Shown: piece after piece, positions 1 to 10,008 of the stretch
How the letters are laid out: every line of letters begins with the position of its first letter
Numbering within the stretch: the stretch's first letter is position 1
Source: Fibrobacteria bacterium GUT77
GTDB lineage: Bacteria; Fibrobacterota; Chitinivibrionia; Chitinivibrionales; Chitinispirillaceae
Length of the DNA: 32,106 nt
Direction of reading: 5' to 3'
NCBI GenBank assembly: GCA_001462255.1
Contig: LIUJ01000114.1
Span: 1-32,106, forward strand
Notes under the pieces: model-generated
What the model saw: the letters and a program-made list of their open reading frames with translations, nothing else
Databases searched by the model: none
What the model was told of the DNA's origin: nothing
Program-made: the position numbers and the translations under genes

Positions 1-771
1 GTGCTTAATTTTTTCGGCGATTACCAACTGTCGAATTATTGGATAGAGAGCGGCGGCACAAAGATAATAAACGACTACATGAAAGACAGACTCCTCACCG
101 TAGAGCAGTTTAGGGGTCTCCAAGTCTCAAATGATTTTGCGCGTATGCCCGGCGAAATCGAGACCGCGCCGCCGGAGAGCTTTTTGTATCAGGCCGGTTA
201 CTTGACGCTTCGTGAAGGCATCGACGACGACTTTTCGCTTGATTACCCTAATACCGAAGTGCTGAATTCCATGTCGCAGTTGGTATATAGGAGTGTGTTG
301 CAATCCGGCGGCGGAGAATACATTGACCTCCGCGCTCCGCTTCTACGGGCGCTTTGCGACGGAGACGCGAAACTTTTTGTCGAAACCATAAACGGCTTAT
401 TGACAAGCATTCCTTACGATGACTACACAGCCGCGGCCAAACAGGGGCTTTTACATAGTGGACTGGAAATATCCGTACAAGAATGGCTCTACCGCTCCAA
501 CATTTTGGCGTTCTTACGCGGCTGCAACGTGCTGACGTTCGGCGAAATGCACAACAACAAAGGGCGTTCCGACCTGCTTATCACGCACAAAGGCATACCG
601 TGGGTGGTGGAGATAAAGGTAGCCCACAACGACGACTGCGCCGAAAAGGCGGCTGAGGCGATGAAACAGATAAACGATAGGCAGTACGCCGAATCCTACA
701 AGAACGCGAAAAAAGTCGCTATAGCGATAGACGACAAAAAGTGGTGCGTTGGGGAGTGGGAAGCCCGCTAA
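1..771 (+). CDS. C-terminal part of an AAA-ATPase-like / PD-(D/E)XK nuclease (DUF1703-type) protein; 5' end truncated by the window
   Basis: ORF open at window edge; C-terminal 'RSDLLITHKGIPWVVEIKVAHND...KQINDRQYAESYKNAKKVAIAIDDKK' matches the D-x(n)-E-x-K core and QI..RxY pattern of PDDEXK_9/DUF1703. Confidence 0.75.
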   Translation: MLNFFGDYQLSNYWIESGGTKIINDYMKDRLLTVEQFRGLQVSNDFARMPGEIETAPPESFLYQAGYLTLREGIDDDFSLDYPNTEVLNSMSQLVYRSVLQSGGGEYIDLRAPLLRALCDGDAKLFVETINGLLTSIPYDDYTAAAKQGLLHSGLEISVQEWLYRSNILAFLRGCNVLTFGEMHNNKGRSDLLITHKGIPWVVEIKVAHNDDCAEKAAEAMKQINDRQYAESYKNAKKVAIAIDDKKWCVGEWEAR

Positions 772-1439
772 TCAACGCCATTGTCCTTATCGTTGCAAGC
801 ATTTATTGCCCTGAAATGAACGATGCCGGAGAGTACGACGCATAGCGCTAAAATAACGATCATACCAGTGTAATTGGTTTTGAAAAAATCGTTTCCGACC
901 TTTTGTGTTTCATTCAACGCCCCGATTTTTATCTCCGTCATCACATTTATATGGTCGGAAATAAGATCCGCCGCCGGCTTTGTAACGTTTAACATATACT
1001 CGGTCATTTCCTCCGCGTTCGTACCCTTATAGGCATCGTCGACCATTTTATATATGCCCGGCTTAAAAACGTTATAATATTTTTCGACGGCCTCGTTGAA
1101 CAGCGCTTTGACATCAGGCCTCACAATAGATTTACCGAACGACGCGGCGTTGTCCTCAAACCATTTGCAATGTTCGTCGACGGTACTCTTGATTACCGTG
1201 ACCGTATCCGGTTTACCGGTAAATAGGATGCAGTTTCGCATTTCGATTTTTAGGGAGAGTACGGTTTGCAAGATATCAATCGCGAGATCTAATGGCTTGG
1301 CGTGGCGGTCTATGGCGGACGAGTAGTCTTTGTTCAAATCGTTTAGGCGGACAATGCCCAAAATGCCTACCGCGCAAATCAGCGCGACGGAGACGGCAAA
1401 AGATACACGAAAATTCATCGCAATTTTTGAACTTGTCAT
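768..1439 (-). CDS. Two-TM periplasmic four-helix-bundle (4HB_MCP-like) sensor protein lacking HAMP and signalling domains
   Basis: N-terminal TM (VSFAVSVALICAVGILGIV), ~150 aa helical segment, second TM (MIVILALCVVLSGIV), then stop after ~15 aa; stop codon overlaps the convergent upstream CDS. Confidence 0.55.
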   Translation of the reverse strand: MTSSKIAMNFRVSFAVSVALICAVGILGIVRLNDLNKDYSSAIDRHAKPLDLAIDILQTVLSLKIEMRNCILFTGKPDTVTVIKSTVDEHCKWFEDNAASFGKSIVRPDVKALFNEAVEKYYNVFKPGIYKMVDDAYKGTNAEEMTEYMLNVTKPAADLISDHINVMTEIKIGALNETQKVGNDFFKTNYTGMIVILALCVVLSGIVHFRAINACNDKDNGVD

Positions 1440-1502
1440 AACCGAACCCCAATTTTATGTTCACGGCGAATATCTGTCGTCATTGCCATATCATCATAAT
1501 TT

Positions 1503-2126
1503 TCAATAAAATTTGCCTACATGGTCTATTGCTTTAAGAATACTCTCGACCAATTTATAAACCGTGGTACTCCCAAAATTGCGCGGCCAATCTTTACATG
1601 GTGGATTATCGCGTCGCTTGGCGCGGTCAATGGCATTTTCAATATTTTTATGCGGAAATTTAGTTGAATTGATATCTTTATTGTAATTATGGATATGTCG
1701 CTTTAGATGTTCGTCACAATCCGCCGACGATCTGACGTTATCACCTTCCTCAAAATGGAGTAACAACCAGTATTCAAATTTGGGATTACTTAGGGCAAAA
1801 CCGTAATTCTTGCGTGTTTGTGCCCAATGGAAAAGTTTTTCCAGTTGTTCGTTTGTCCATTGATCCTTATCCACAACAAGCCACGCCTCATCCGTTTCTT
1901 TTAATTCTAATTTCGCAAGATACTTTTTCATCCTTTTCAGAACATGATCCGGAGCGCTGTCAGTTTTGCTGTTTAGGCATTCAATTTGTATTAACAAGGA
2001 TCGCATTTTTTTAAAAATATCGAAATATTCCTTTTCCGTCTTTTTCCCCTCCACCGCAATAATAAAAAGTTTTCGATACGGCAATGTACCTTCCGTCCGT
2101 TTGAATTGGCGTCTTTGTTTTGACAT
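1503..2126 (-). CDS. RloB-like protein (AbiLii-type component)
   Basis: 'KLFIIAVEGKKTEKEYFDIFKKM' N-terminal motif and 'AWLVVDKDQW' typical of RloB family; preferred start MSKQRRQ at 2126 with GAGGG Shine-Dalgarno; 7 bp after ATPase stop. Confidence 0.75.
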   Translation of the reverse strand: MSKQRRQFKRTEGTLPYRKLFIIAVEGKKTEKEYFDIFKKMRSLLIQIECLNSKTDSAPDHVLKRMKKYLAKLELKETDEAWLVVDKDQWTNEQLEKLFHWAQTRKNYGFALSNPKFEYWLLLHFEEGDNVRSSADCDEHLKRHIHNYNKDINSTKFPHKNIENAIDRAKRRDNPPCKDWPRNFGSTTVYKLVESILKAIDHVGKFY

Positions 2127-2133
2127 TATTTTA

Positions 2134-3471
2134 TCAGCCCTCGTTCTTTTCTGCGTCGGTATTAAGAACATTATCCAACATGATTCGCGGGATACCGCCC
2201 ATTCGTCCCAATAAATAACTTTTGCGAATATCTTTATCGAAACGAATGTCTTTGTAGATACAGAAAGGAATCAAGATTGAATTTCCAGAAACATCTTTAT
2301 CCGTTGCCCAAATTTCATCTCGGCGAAATATGCGCCGATCCATAAGCGAAATATCGTGGGTTGTCAACAGCATTTGCGACCGTGATTCCACCGAACAACT
2401 TGCTAAATACATATTGATTAATCTACTAGTGAGCAACGTATGTAAGCTTCTGTCTATTTCGTCAATAACATATACACTACCGGTGTTTCGGGATGATGCG
2501 CCGATAAACGCCGGCAACAAATCAATTAGGCGTATTGAACCGTCTGATTCTTGGTATATCTCAAATTTAATAGCTTTGCCATTAGTGTCAGTGTGGTATG
2601 TTACGAGTTTTTTGACAACAAGGGTACCATTTTCTTTTGTCACAACAAGACGCTCGTTATCATTATTTGCCAACGAGATAGACTCGCCTTCTTTAATGTT
2701 TTTTTGTAATACGATTTTTAGTTGTCCGGGTATGGAACTGTTTTCGAAGGACACATCTTCAAAATTCAAACGTGAAATACCGGTATCAAGAGACTGCAAC
2801 ATCGTATTCATAATATTATACCACGGATGTTCTTTGATATAAAATTGCTCAAGCGCCACAAAATGAGCATTGGGCGCAATAAGCTCAAGTTTGGTTTTGA
2901 ACCAGTCGTAAACACAACGGAACTCATTTGCATTCTGAAAAACCGAGCTTGTTAGGAAAAGTTGATTTTCTCTAGTCGCACGAAAAACAAAATCAAAAAA
3001 ACGTGAGTCGCTACTTTCTATTGATTTATCAATTTCATTTCTTCCGTTCCGACGATGATAAAGTATTTTTTCACAGGTAGTGCCGATCTCAACCAATTTT
3101 TCTTCCAAGACACGTGTTTTCGTCACCGAAAACCCGTATTCGTAAATGGTCTCTTTTATCATAATTTCAAAAACAAAACGCGATGGACGCTGTATCGCCT
3201 CCGCGTCAAGCAAAAACGGTTCTATCGGAATCAATTCGTCGGGCATGGTACCGTTCAATACAAATTGTCTGGCAAAATATATGGCCTTAAAGAAGTTGCT
3301 CTTTCCCGACGCGTTCCCGCCGTAGATCGCCGCTATCGGAAGAACCATTGTCTTATATTTTTTTAAACGCGGAACCCTCTCGCCATGCCGGCGTTCTCTA
3401 CCGGCAATCATAGAAAAAGTCACCGGCTCACGGAAAGATGTCCAGTTTTCGATAGTAAAACTTAATAGCAT
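2134..3471 (-). CDS. AAA family ATPase (AAA15/RloA/AbiLi-like, SMC/ABC-type)
   Basis: N-term 'MLLSFTIENWTSFREPVTFSM', Walker A 'IYGGNASGKSNFFKAI', Walker B 'SVYVIDEIDRSLH', 'LLTTHD' switch; directly upstream of RloB-like gene. Confidence 0.85.
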   Translation of the reverse strand: MLLSFTIENWTSFREPVTFSMIAGRERRHGERVPRLKKYKTMVLPIAAIYGGNASGKSNFFKAIYFARQFVLNGTMPDELIPIEPFLLDAEAIQRPSRFVFEIMIKETIYEYGFSVTKTRVLEEKLVEIGTTCEKILYHRRNGRNEIDKSIESSDSRFFDFVFRATRENQLFLTSSVFQNANEFRCVYDWFKTKLELIAPNAHFVALEQFYIKEHPWYNIMNTMLQSLDTGISRLNFEDVSFENSSIPGQLKIVLQKNIKEGESISLANNDNERLVVTKENGTLVVKKLVTYHTDTNGKAIKFEIYQESDGSIRLIDLLPAFIGASSRNTGSVYVIDEIDRSLHTLLTSRLINMYLASCSVESRSQMLLTTHDISLMDRRIFRRDEIWATDKDVSGNSILIPFCIYKDIRFDKDIRKSYLLGRMGGIPRIMLDNVLNTDAEKNEG

Positions 3472-3613
3472 ATTCTTACATTTACCCTAATATATGTGAA
3501 AAGATCTCTTTATCTGTATATAATATAATAATTTTTTACCCCAAAACCAAATTTATTGTGATTTTTTCACCTAACGCGACGGTGGGGCGGTGGGGTTACT
3601 TTAATGAATCTCC

Positions 3614-5587
3614 TTAATAATCGGCAACGCAACGGACAGAAAGTCCACCTGCATCTGTAGCATTTTTGAGTCCTGATATGCTGTTGCGGTCATAGGTAAA
3701 AACCCTAGGTTTCGTAGCTCCCCACCAGCACCCATAATCACCGATAAGGTTGAAACCCCCATTGCTTTGCCGCCAACCACTAGGCAAGGCAGAGAATCCG
3801 TAATCGTCTGTCCCATTACCGTTTTTGTTCCAATTACTTTTTGATTTTAATTTTTTACCAGCTACGTCTATACCTCCAACCATATCACCTAGATAATCGT
3901 CCCATTCATATTCATCCGGCAGATGCCATCCTGGGGGACAAACCTCTTTTGCTGTATTTTGATCATACAACATACCGTATTTATCGCAATTGGAATTATT
4001 GTTCTCATAACACCACGAATTACCTGTTGCCGGTCGATATCTTAAATTCTCCGCCATCCACGTTATACCGCTTATTTTCACGGTATTGTATTTTTTCCCG
4101 TCACGATTATCTATTAATAGCGGTGAACTTTCAACCAAAGGCCCCGATGTTATTGTAATCCGTGCTTGTTGCGGCGACATACCGTTTACCGAAACGACAC
4201 GTATAGTCATATTGTCGCTGATATCATTTGCCTTAACACCATTGAAACTCACTACATAACAAGTGCTATAGCTATCATCCATAATTTCAACTGTGAACTG
4301 ACTATCTTCGCGATGAATACGGAAACCTTTTTTTTCTGGGTCTGGTCTAAAAGTGGCACTACCTATTACCAACCCACGTTGATTTACTAATTCAAAGACC
4401 ACGGTGATATCGTAATTTTTCTGAGTTACAAGATATTTAGAACCGAAAAAATGGGTACGTATAGAGGCAAATGGATTTGTGTTAGACACACCCTCCTTAG
4501 GCCAATATTTCAGCCCCCAATCACTTTTCCTATTCGTAGCGTTCAATCCATCCAATACAACATTGGTTGCCTGATCTGCTACCTTAAGCGTTCGCATCAT
4601 TCCGCTAAACCATGATAAATTAGCACCAATGCTCACGGTTATGCTAAGGTCTGCTGTTTCCGTTTGATAGTTAATTTTCCCGGTCTTAATTTCGGGAAAG
4701 TATGCTATCATATATGGTGGATTGGCGGCTTTATTCTTGATCATCGTCATCATTCTGTTGACGGTCTCCTCCGTTTCCTGTAGTGTTGCTACCCATTTTT
4801 TTCTCCACAAAATATCATTCCGAATATCCGCTCCGATATTCCCGCTCGAAATGTTAGCCGCAACAACCGTAGACCGTTTCACCGCCTCGTTCAACGCTGG
4901 GTCAAAACTTGCCGCCTGATAGTAGTAACTAAGCGCCGCTATCACCGTCCCATCCATTTGTGCGGTTACGCCCTTTGCGAGTGCCGTTTGTGCAGACACT
5001 TGGTTAGCCTCTGCCGCCCCTGTAAGTTCCTGCTGTGCTTTTTCTGTCAATACCACACCCACCTGTTGTAGCAATTCCAAGGAAGCTTTCCTAATACCTG
5101 TTAGGTTATCCAAGTCCGCAGAACTAAACGTACCGGAGTACGTGGCGACCGTCATTTTATCGGCTGTTGCTGTTATGTTTACCTTTATATTGTAGCCCGT
5201 TTCCGTCCGTATTATGTTTCCGGTTAAAAAGTGGCTTGTCGGTGCCAACCGTCCAAGTACGACATCTTGTTTTGCCGACGCGTTATCGTCGTACGCATCG
5301 TCGATGAGTTTGGTATATATGTCGTCAAGGCGTTCCCAGTCTAGTATAGAGATTGCGGAGTAATTTTTGAAATTGCTGACAAACCCGCCCTGGACGAGCG
5401 CAGGAATATAGCTTCGATTTTTTTCAAGCCCGAATGATTGCGGGACATAGATAGTAAGGCTGATTTCCTTGCCGCCGTTGCCCGTGTAGTTTTGCGGCTG
5501 TTGCGCAAATACCGTTTGTACGTCAATCATAATTGCCAATATTGCCGCAAGCATTAGCGTCCGTACCTGTCGATTAAACAATCTCAC
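3614..5587 (-). CDS. Secreted protein with CsgG/TolB-like N-terminal region and C-terminal FISUMP domain
   Basis: Signal peptide 'LMLAAILAIMIDVQTVFAQ'; C-term 'YNTVKISGITWMAENLRYRPATGNSWCYENNNSNCDKYGMLYDQNTAKEVCPPGWHLPDEYEWDDYL...GFSALPSGWR...SVRCVAD' = FISUMP (TIGR02145). Confidence 0.8.
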   Translation of the reverse strand: MRLFNRQVRTLMLAAILAIMIDVQTVFAQQPQNYTGNGGKEISLTIYVPQSFGLEKNRSYIPALVQGGFVSNFKNYSAISILDWERLDDIYTKLIDDAYDDNASAKQDVVLGRLAPTSHFLTGNIIRTETGYNIKVNITATADKMTVATYSGTFSSADLDNLTGIRKASLELLQQVGVVLTEKAQQELTGAAEANQVSAQTALAKGVTAQMDGTVIAALSYYYQAASFDPALNEAVKRSTVVAANISSGNIGADIRNDILWRKKWVATLQETEETVNRMMTMIKNKAANPPYMIAYFPEIKTGKINYQTETADLSITVSIGANLSWFSGMMRTLKVADQATNVVLDGLNATNRKSDWGLKYWPKEGVSNTNPFASIRTHFFGSKYLVTQKNYDITVVFELVNQRGLVIGSATFRPDPEKKGFRIHREDSQFTVEIMDDSYSTCYVVSFNGVKANDISDNMTIRVVSVNGMSPQQARITITSGPLVESSPLLIDNRDGKKYNTVKISGITWMAENLRYRPATGNSWCYENNNSNCDKYGMLYDQNTAKEVCPPGWHLPDEYEWDDYLGDMVGGIDVAGKKLKSKSNWNKNGNGTDDYGFSALPSGWRQSNGGFNLIGDYGCWWGATKPRVFTYDRNSISGLKNATDAGGLSVRCVADY

Positions 5588-5658
5588 AGAAGCCTCCTTA
5601 AGTAGCGTATATTAACAAAAAGCCAGAATCTGTGTCAATGTGATCATCGTACGTCCCC

Positions 5659-6993
5659 TTACTCTCCCCTCGCCTCGACGCTCAACGCGTGGTGGTGGAA
5701 CGCTTCGGCACGGGCGAAGGTCGGTACGATATCCAACGCGGACTTTAGGCCTTTCAGGGAGACTTTGGCGATAGACACGCGTTTTTGGAAGCTCTCTACG
5801 CCGAGCGGGGAGGCGAAGCGCGCCGTGCCGCCGGTCGGTAGGACGTGGTTTGTGCCTAAGAAGTAGTCGCCTAAGGCTACGGGCGTGTCCGAGCCTATGA
5901 AGATCGCGGCGGCGTTGGATACGTGCCAGGCGTCGTCGTTGGCCGTTTCCGTCATCAGTTGCAGGTGTTCGGGGGCTATGGTATCGCATAATTCCAAGCT
6001 CTCGCTACGCGACGTTGTGACGAAGATTGTTATCGCGTGGGGCGGTAGTTTCATGAAGATGTCCTTAGCCGGCGACGCGCTTATCTCTTTTGTCACGGCG
6101 GCGGCGATCTTGGCCGCCACAACCTTGCTCTCCACTATGCAGACGGCGATTTCGTCGCCCGTGCCGTGCTCCGCTTGGGCCAAGAGGTCGAGCGCGACGA
6201 GGCGCGGTTGGGCGCTCTTGTCGGCGACTATCACTACTTCGCTTGGGCCGGCTATGCAGTCGATATCGACTTTGCCGTAGACGAGGCGCTTCGCCGCGGC
6301 GACGTAGGCGTTGCCGGGACCCACGATTTTGTCTACCGGCGCGATGGTTTCGGTACCGTAAGCAAGCGCGGCGATAGCCTGCGCGCCGCCTACTCGGTAA
6401 ACCTCCGTAATGTCGAGGAGGTTTAACGCAAAAGCGACGCCGGCGTCGAGGCCGTCGGCTTGCGGCGGGGTGACCACCGCGATCTCCTTTACGCCCGCGG
6501 ATTGCGCCGGAACAATGTTCATCAGCACGCTCGACGGGTACACCGTGCGCCCGCCGGGGACGTAAACGCCCACGCGGTTGAGCGCCTTAACGGCTTGCCG
6601 CAACTCGCCGTCCGGCGTGTTGATCTTGTACATCTGCAGACCCTGGCAACTATGGTACTGGCGCAAACGCCGCGCGGTCTCGCGGATGGCGTTTTTGAGC
6701 TCCGCCGGAGCTTGCCTCGCGCACGTCGCTATATCGGCCTGCGGGATACGCGTCTTGGAGAGCAACATCCCGTCAAAACGCTTTGTGTACTTTAATAGCG
6801 CGGCATCGCCGTTCTCACGGACGTCGTTTAGAATGGGGGTGACGGCACGGACGACGGCGTCGTCGCGGCACTCCCTCGCGTCGTTGATCTTTTTGAGGAT
6901 GTTCTTTCCCTCTCGCGAGTTTAGGTCAACGACGGGGATTGAGCGGGAGCGGGCGGACACGGTATTGGCGTTGCGTCTTGCGGTTGCGGGCAT
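5659..6993 (-). CDS. hisD: Histidinol dehydrogenase
   Basis: 'VGVYVPGGRTVYPSSVLMNIVPAQ', 'VYRVGGAQAIAALAYGTETI', 'DKIVGPGNAYVAAAKRLVYG', 'IAGPSEV', 'QAEHG' motifs characteristic of HisD. Confidence 0.95.
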   Translation of the reverse strand: MPATARRNANTVSARSRSIPVVDLNSREGKNILKKINDARECRDDAVVRAVTPILNDVRENGDAALLKYTKRFDGMLLSKTRIPQADIATCARQAPAELKNAIRETARRLRQYHSCQGLQMYKINTPDGELRQAVKALNRVGVYVPGGRTVYPSSVLMNIVPAQSAGVKEIAVVTPPQADGLDAGVAFALNLLDITEVYRVGGAQAIAALAYGTETIAPVDKIVGPGNAYVAAAKRLVYGKVDIDCIAGPSEVVIVADKSAQPRLVALDLLAQAEHGTGDEIAVCIVESKVVAAKIAAAVTKEISASPAKDIFMKLPPHAITIFVTTSRSESLELCDTIAPEHLQLMTETANDDAWHVSNAAAIFIGSDTPVALGDYFLGTNHVLPTGGTARFASPLGVESFQKRVSIAKVSLKGLKSALDIVPTFARAEAFHHHALSVEARGE

Positions 6994-7061
6994 AATAATA
7001 ACCTCATTGTTTTACGTTATGATGATTACGACGGTTTCTCATTAACAAAAGTCAATTTAAA

Positions 7062-7083
7062 GGGCGACCGAGAACGGTCGCCC
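7062..7083 (-). terminator. Intrinsic terminator of glgP
   Basis: Perfect 9-bp stem GGGCGACCG-AGAA-CGGTCGCCC followed on the minus strand by TTTAAATT, 25 bp past the glgP stop. Confidence 0.7.
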
Positions 7084-7107
7084 CTGCAAAAACGCGAATA
7101 CATAAAA

Positions 7108-9651
7108 TCAAATGTCCAATTTAACATCCATCGCCTTGATATTCCAAATGTCTTTAGCGTACTCCGATATCGCTCTATCCGAAGAGAATTTGCCCATGTT
7201 CGCTACGTTGAGAATGGATTTCTTTATCCACTCGTCTTGGTTGCGGTAGCAGTTCGCCACGTCGTCTTGACACTTTACATAGGCGTCGAAGTCGGCCATG
7301 ACGAGGAAACGGTCACCGTTTCTTAGGAGCGAGTCGTATATCGGGTTGAACATGGCCGTATCCTCCGGGCTGAAGTAGCCGCTTGATATCAGGTCTATTA
7401 CTTGCTTCAGTTTCGGGCTGTTGTTGTAGAAGTCCCACGGGTTATAGCCGTTGCGGTGCAGGGATTCTACCTCATTTGTGCGTAGGCCGAAGATGAAGAT
7501 GTTGTCGTCGCCGATTTCCTCGTGCATTTCCACGTTGGCGCCGTCCATAGTGCCTATCGTCAGAGCGCCGTTTAGGGCGAATTTCATGTTCCCGGTGCCG
7601 CTCGCTTCCGTGCCGGCCGTGGAGATCTGCTCCGACAAATCGGCGGCGGGGATGACGTACTCGGCTAATGAGACTCGGTAATTCGGCAGGAAGTGCACCG
7701 ACAAAAGCCCCTTGGTCGCGGGGTCGTTGTTGATAATGCCGGACACGTTGTTTATGAACTTGATGATGAGCTTGGCCATGTAATAACCCGGCGCCGCCTT
7801 GCCCGCGAACATCACGGTACGCGGCACAAAATTCTTCGTGTCGCCGCTCTTTATCCTATTGTATAGGGCGATGCAGTGCAACACGTTCAAAAGTTGACGT
7901 TTGTACTCGTGCATTCTCTTGACCTGCACGTCAAACATCATGTTCGGGTCTATCTTGATACCCTCCCACTTATAAATTTTGTCCACGAACGCCTTCTTAG
8001 CGGCAAGTTTCGCCTCCGCCCACTCTTTGCGGAATGATTTATCGGAGGCGAGTTTCTCCAGTTTTTTGAGTTCGTAGAGATCGGTCACCCAACCGCCGCC
8101 GATCTTGCTTGTGATGAGGTTGCGTAGCGCCGGATTGGCCTTGTATAACCAGCGGCGTTGCGTTACGCCGTTGGTCTTGTTATTGAAGCGTTCCGGCCAC
8201 ATCTCATAGAAGTCACGCACCAAACCGCTTCTCAACAACTCCGAGTGCAACGCGCTTACGCCGTTTATCGAGTGGCTCGCGACTATGGCAAGGTAGGCCA
8301 TGCGCACTTGCTTGTCGTCGCCCTCCTCGATGAGCGACATACGGCGCAAACGGTCGATGTCGCCGGGGAACTTGTATGAGACCTGGCGCAGGAAACCCGC
8401 GTTGATTTCGTATATAATCTCCATGTGGCGCGGTAGGAGGTGTTGCATGAGCCCCACCGACCACTTCTCAAGCGCCTCAGGCATGAGCGTGTGGTTCGTG
8501 TAGGCGAAAGTCTTCTGAACAATCTCCCACGCTTCGTCCCACATTAGTCCGTGCTCGTCTATGAACAAGCGCATAAGCTCCGCGATGGCGATGGACGGGT
8601 GCGTGTCGTTGAGCTGTATCGCCACCTTGTCGGCGAAAGACTTGAAATCTTTATTCGTCTGCAAATAACGCCTGATAATATCCTGCAACGACGCGGAGGA
8701 GAAGAAGAACTGCTGTTTGAGGCGCAATTCTTTGCCGGAGACGTTGTTGTCGTTGGGGTAGAGTATCTTCGAGATATTCTCGCTTGTAAATTTGTCGTGG
8801 CACGCGCCGATGTAGTCGCCGCTGTTGAAGTACTGCAGATTGAACTCGTCCGCCGAGCGCGCCGACCAAAGGCGTAGCGTGTTGACGTTGTTTACGCCGA
8901 AACCGGGGACGGGGATATCGTATGGCATGGCGACCACGTTTTCGGTGTCGACCCAATTGTTGCACTGACGGCCGTTTTTGTCCGTATATTGCATGGTATG
9001 CCCGTAGAACTTAACGACTACCTTGTACTCCGGCCTTTCGATTTCCCACGGGTTGCGCAACTGGAGCCACTGTTCCGGCACCTCGTGCTGAAAGCCGTTA
9101 ACGATCTTTTGATTGAATATGCCGAAGTCGTAGCGTATCCCGTAACCCATGGAGGGCAGTCCGAGCGTGGCCATGGAGTCCAAATAGCAGGCCGCCAGCC
9201 GTCCCAAACCGCCGTTGCCGAGACCGGCGTCGTTCTCTTGGTCAATGAGCTCCTCAAGGTCGAGCCCCAGTTCACGCACGGCCTCCGCGCTCGCGTCCGT
9301 CATCTGCAGATTCATGAGGCTGTCGCCCAAAAGCCGCCCCATCAGGAATTCCATGGACAGGTAGTAAGTGCGTTTGACGTTGTTCGATTTGTACGTTTGG
9401 GAGGTGGATATCCACCGCTCGATGATCCGCTCGCGTACGGCGTAGGAGAGGCTCAGGAACAAATCGTAAGGCGTGTTCGAGAGACGGTCCTTGGAGATGT
9501 TGTACTCCAAGTTGTAGAGGATGCTCCGAAGCATGTCCGCTTTGTCCATGCCTTTGTGATTGATGGACCACCCTTTGGGCGTATTGAGCGGTTTGTGCTT
9601 CGGCGCGGTCGCGCCGCCGACAACATCTTTGTCTTTCACGGTTTGAGTCAT
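7108..9651 (-). CDS. glgP: Glycogen/starch/alpha-glucan phosphorylase
   Basis: 'EASGTGNMKFALNGALTIGTMDGANVEM' (PLP site) and 'YYLSMEFLMGRLLGDSLMNL', 'NGGLGRLAACYLDSMATL' hallmarks. Confidence 0.97.
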   Translation of the reverse strand: MTQTVKDKDVVGGATAPKHKPLNTPKGWSINHKGMDKADMLRSILYNLEYNISKDRLSNTPYDLFLSLSYAVRERIIERWISTSQTYKSNNVKRTYYLSMEFLMGRLLGDSLMNLQMTDASAEAVRELGLDLEELIDQENDAGLGNGGLGRLAACYLDSMATLGLPSMGYGIRYDFGIFNQKIVNGFQHEVPEQWLQLRNPWEIERPEYKVVVKFYGHTMQYTDKNGRQCNNWVDTENVVAMPYDIPVPGFGVNNVNTLRLWSARSADEFNLQYFNSGDYIGACHDKFTSENISKILYPNDNNVSGKELRLKQQFFFSSASLQDIIRRYLQTNKDFKSFADKVAIQLNDTHPSIAIAELMRLFIDEHGLMWDEAWEIVQKTFAYTNHTLMPEALEKWSVGLMQHLLPRHMEIIYEINAGFLRQVSYKFPGDIDRLRRMSLIEEGDDKQVRMAYLAIVASHSINGVSALHSELLRSGLVRDFYEMWPERFNNKTNGVTQRRWLYKANPALRNLITSKIGGGWVTDLYELKKLEKLASDKSFRKEWAEAKLAAKKAFVDKIYKWEGIKIDPNMMFDVQVKRMHEYKRQLLNVLHCIALYNRIKSGDTKNFVPRTVMFAGKAAPGYYMAKLIIKFINNVSGIINNDPATKGLLSVHFLPNYRVSLAEYVIPAADLSEQISTAGTEASGTGNMKFALNGALTIGTMDGANVEMHEEIGDDNIFIFGLRTNEVESLHRNGYNPWDFYNNSPKLKQVIDLISSGYFSPEDTAMFNPIYDSLLRNGDRFLVMADFDAYVKCQDDVANCYRNQDEWIKKSILNVANMGKFSSDRAISEYAKDIWNIKAMDVKLDI

Positions 9652-10008
9652 TTGTCCCCCGCAATGTTTGGCGTTTAATGTTTGACGTCTGTGATTTTTA
9701 CGGACTACTAATATAGTTTATGGGCGGTACGGATGTCAAATTCTTTTGAAAACAAAATATTAAGCGAATCGCGTCATAAAAAACCTGACCGAAGCAATTA
9801 GAAAACTTGTCAAATCCTTGTTCGTTGCGTCATAACTAAATTGACCTAACTTTTCGCAAAGCGGACGCCTTCCACGCTCTTTTAGGGGAGTCATCGATGA
9901 AAATCGTGGGGGTCGGAGGCGGCGCGATTTATATTGATTAGCGGGGGTTGGCGGGGCGCCGATCCGTCTATTTATCAATAATAATCAATCTCGGAGCGGA
10001 GGATTGTT

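Noticed and set aside
1440-5660. Mobile element or integrase boundaries around the AT-rich block
   Set aside because: No transposase, integrase, tRNA or flanking direct repeats seen by eye; island nature remains only compositional inference
5612-5989. 125-aa Arg-rich minus-strand ORF
   Set aside because: Overlaps hisD in another frame; composition typical of shadow ORFs in GC-rich genes
8989-9678. 229-aa plus-strand ORF antisense to glgP
   Set aside because: Shadow ORF; glgP is unambiguous on the minus strand
9760-9978. 72-aa minus-strand ORF in the glgP/transporter intergenic region
   Set aside because: No recognisable motif or convincing SD; composition not protein-like
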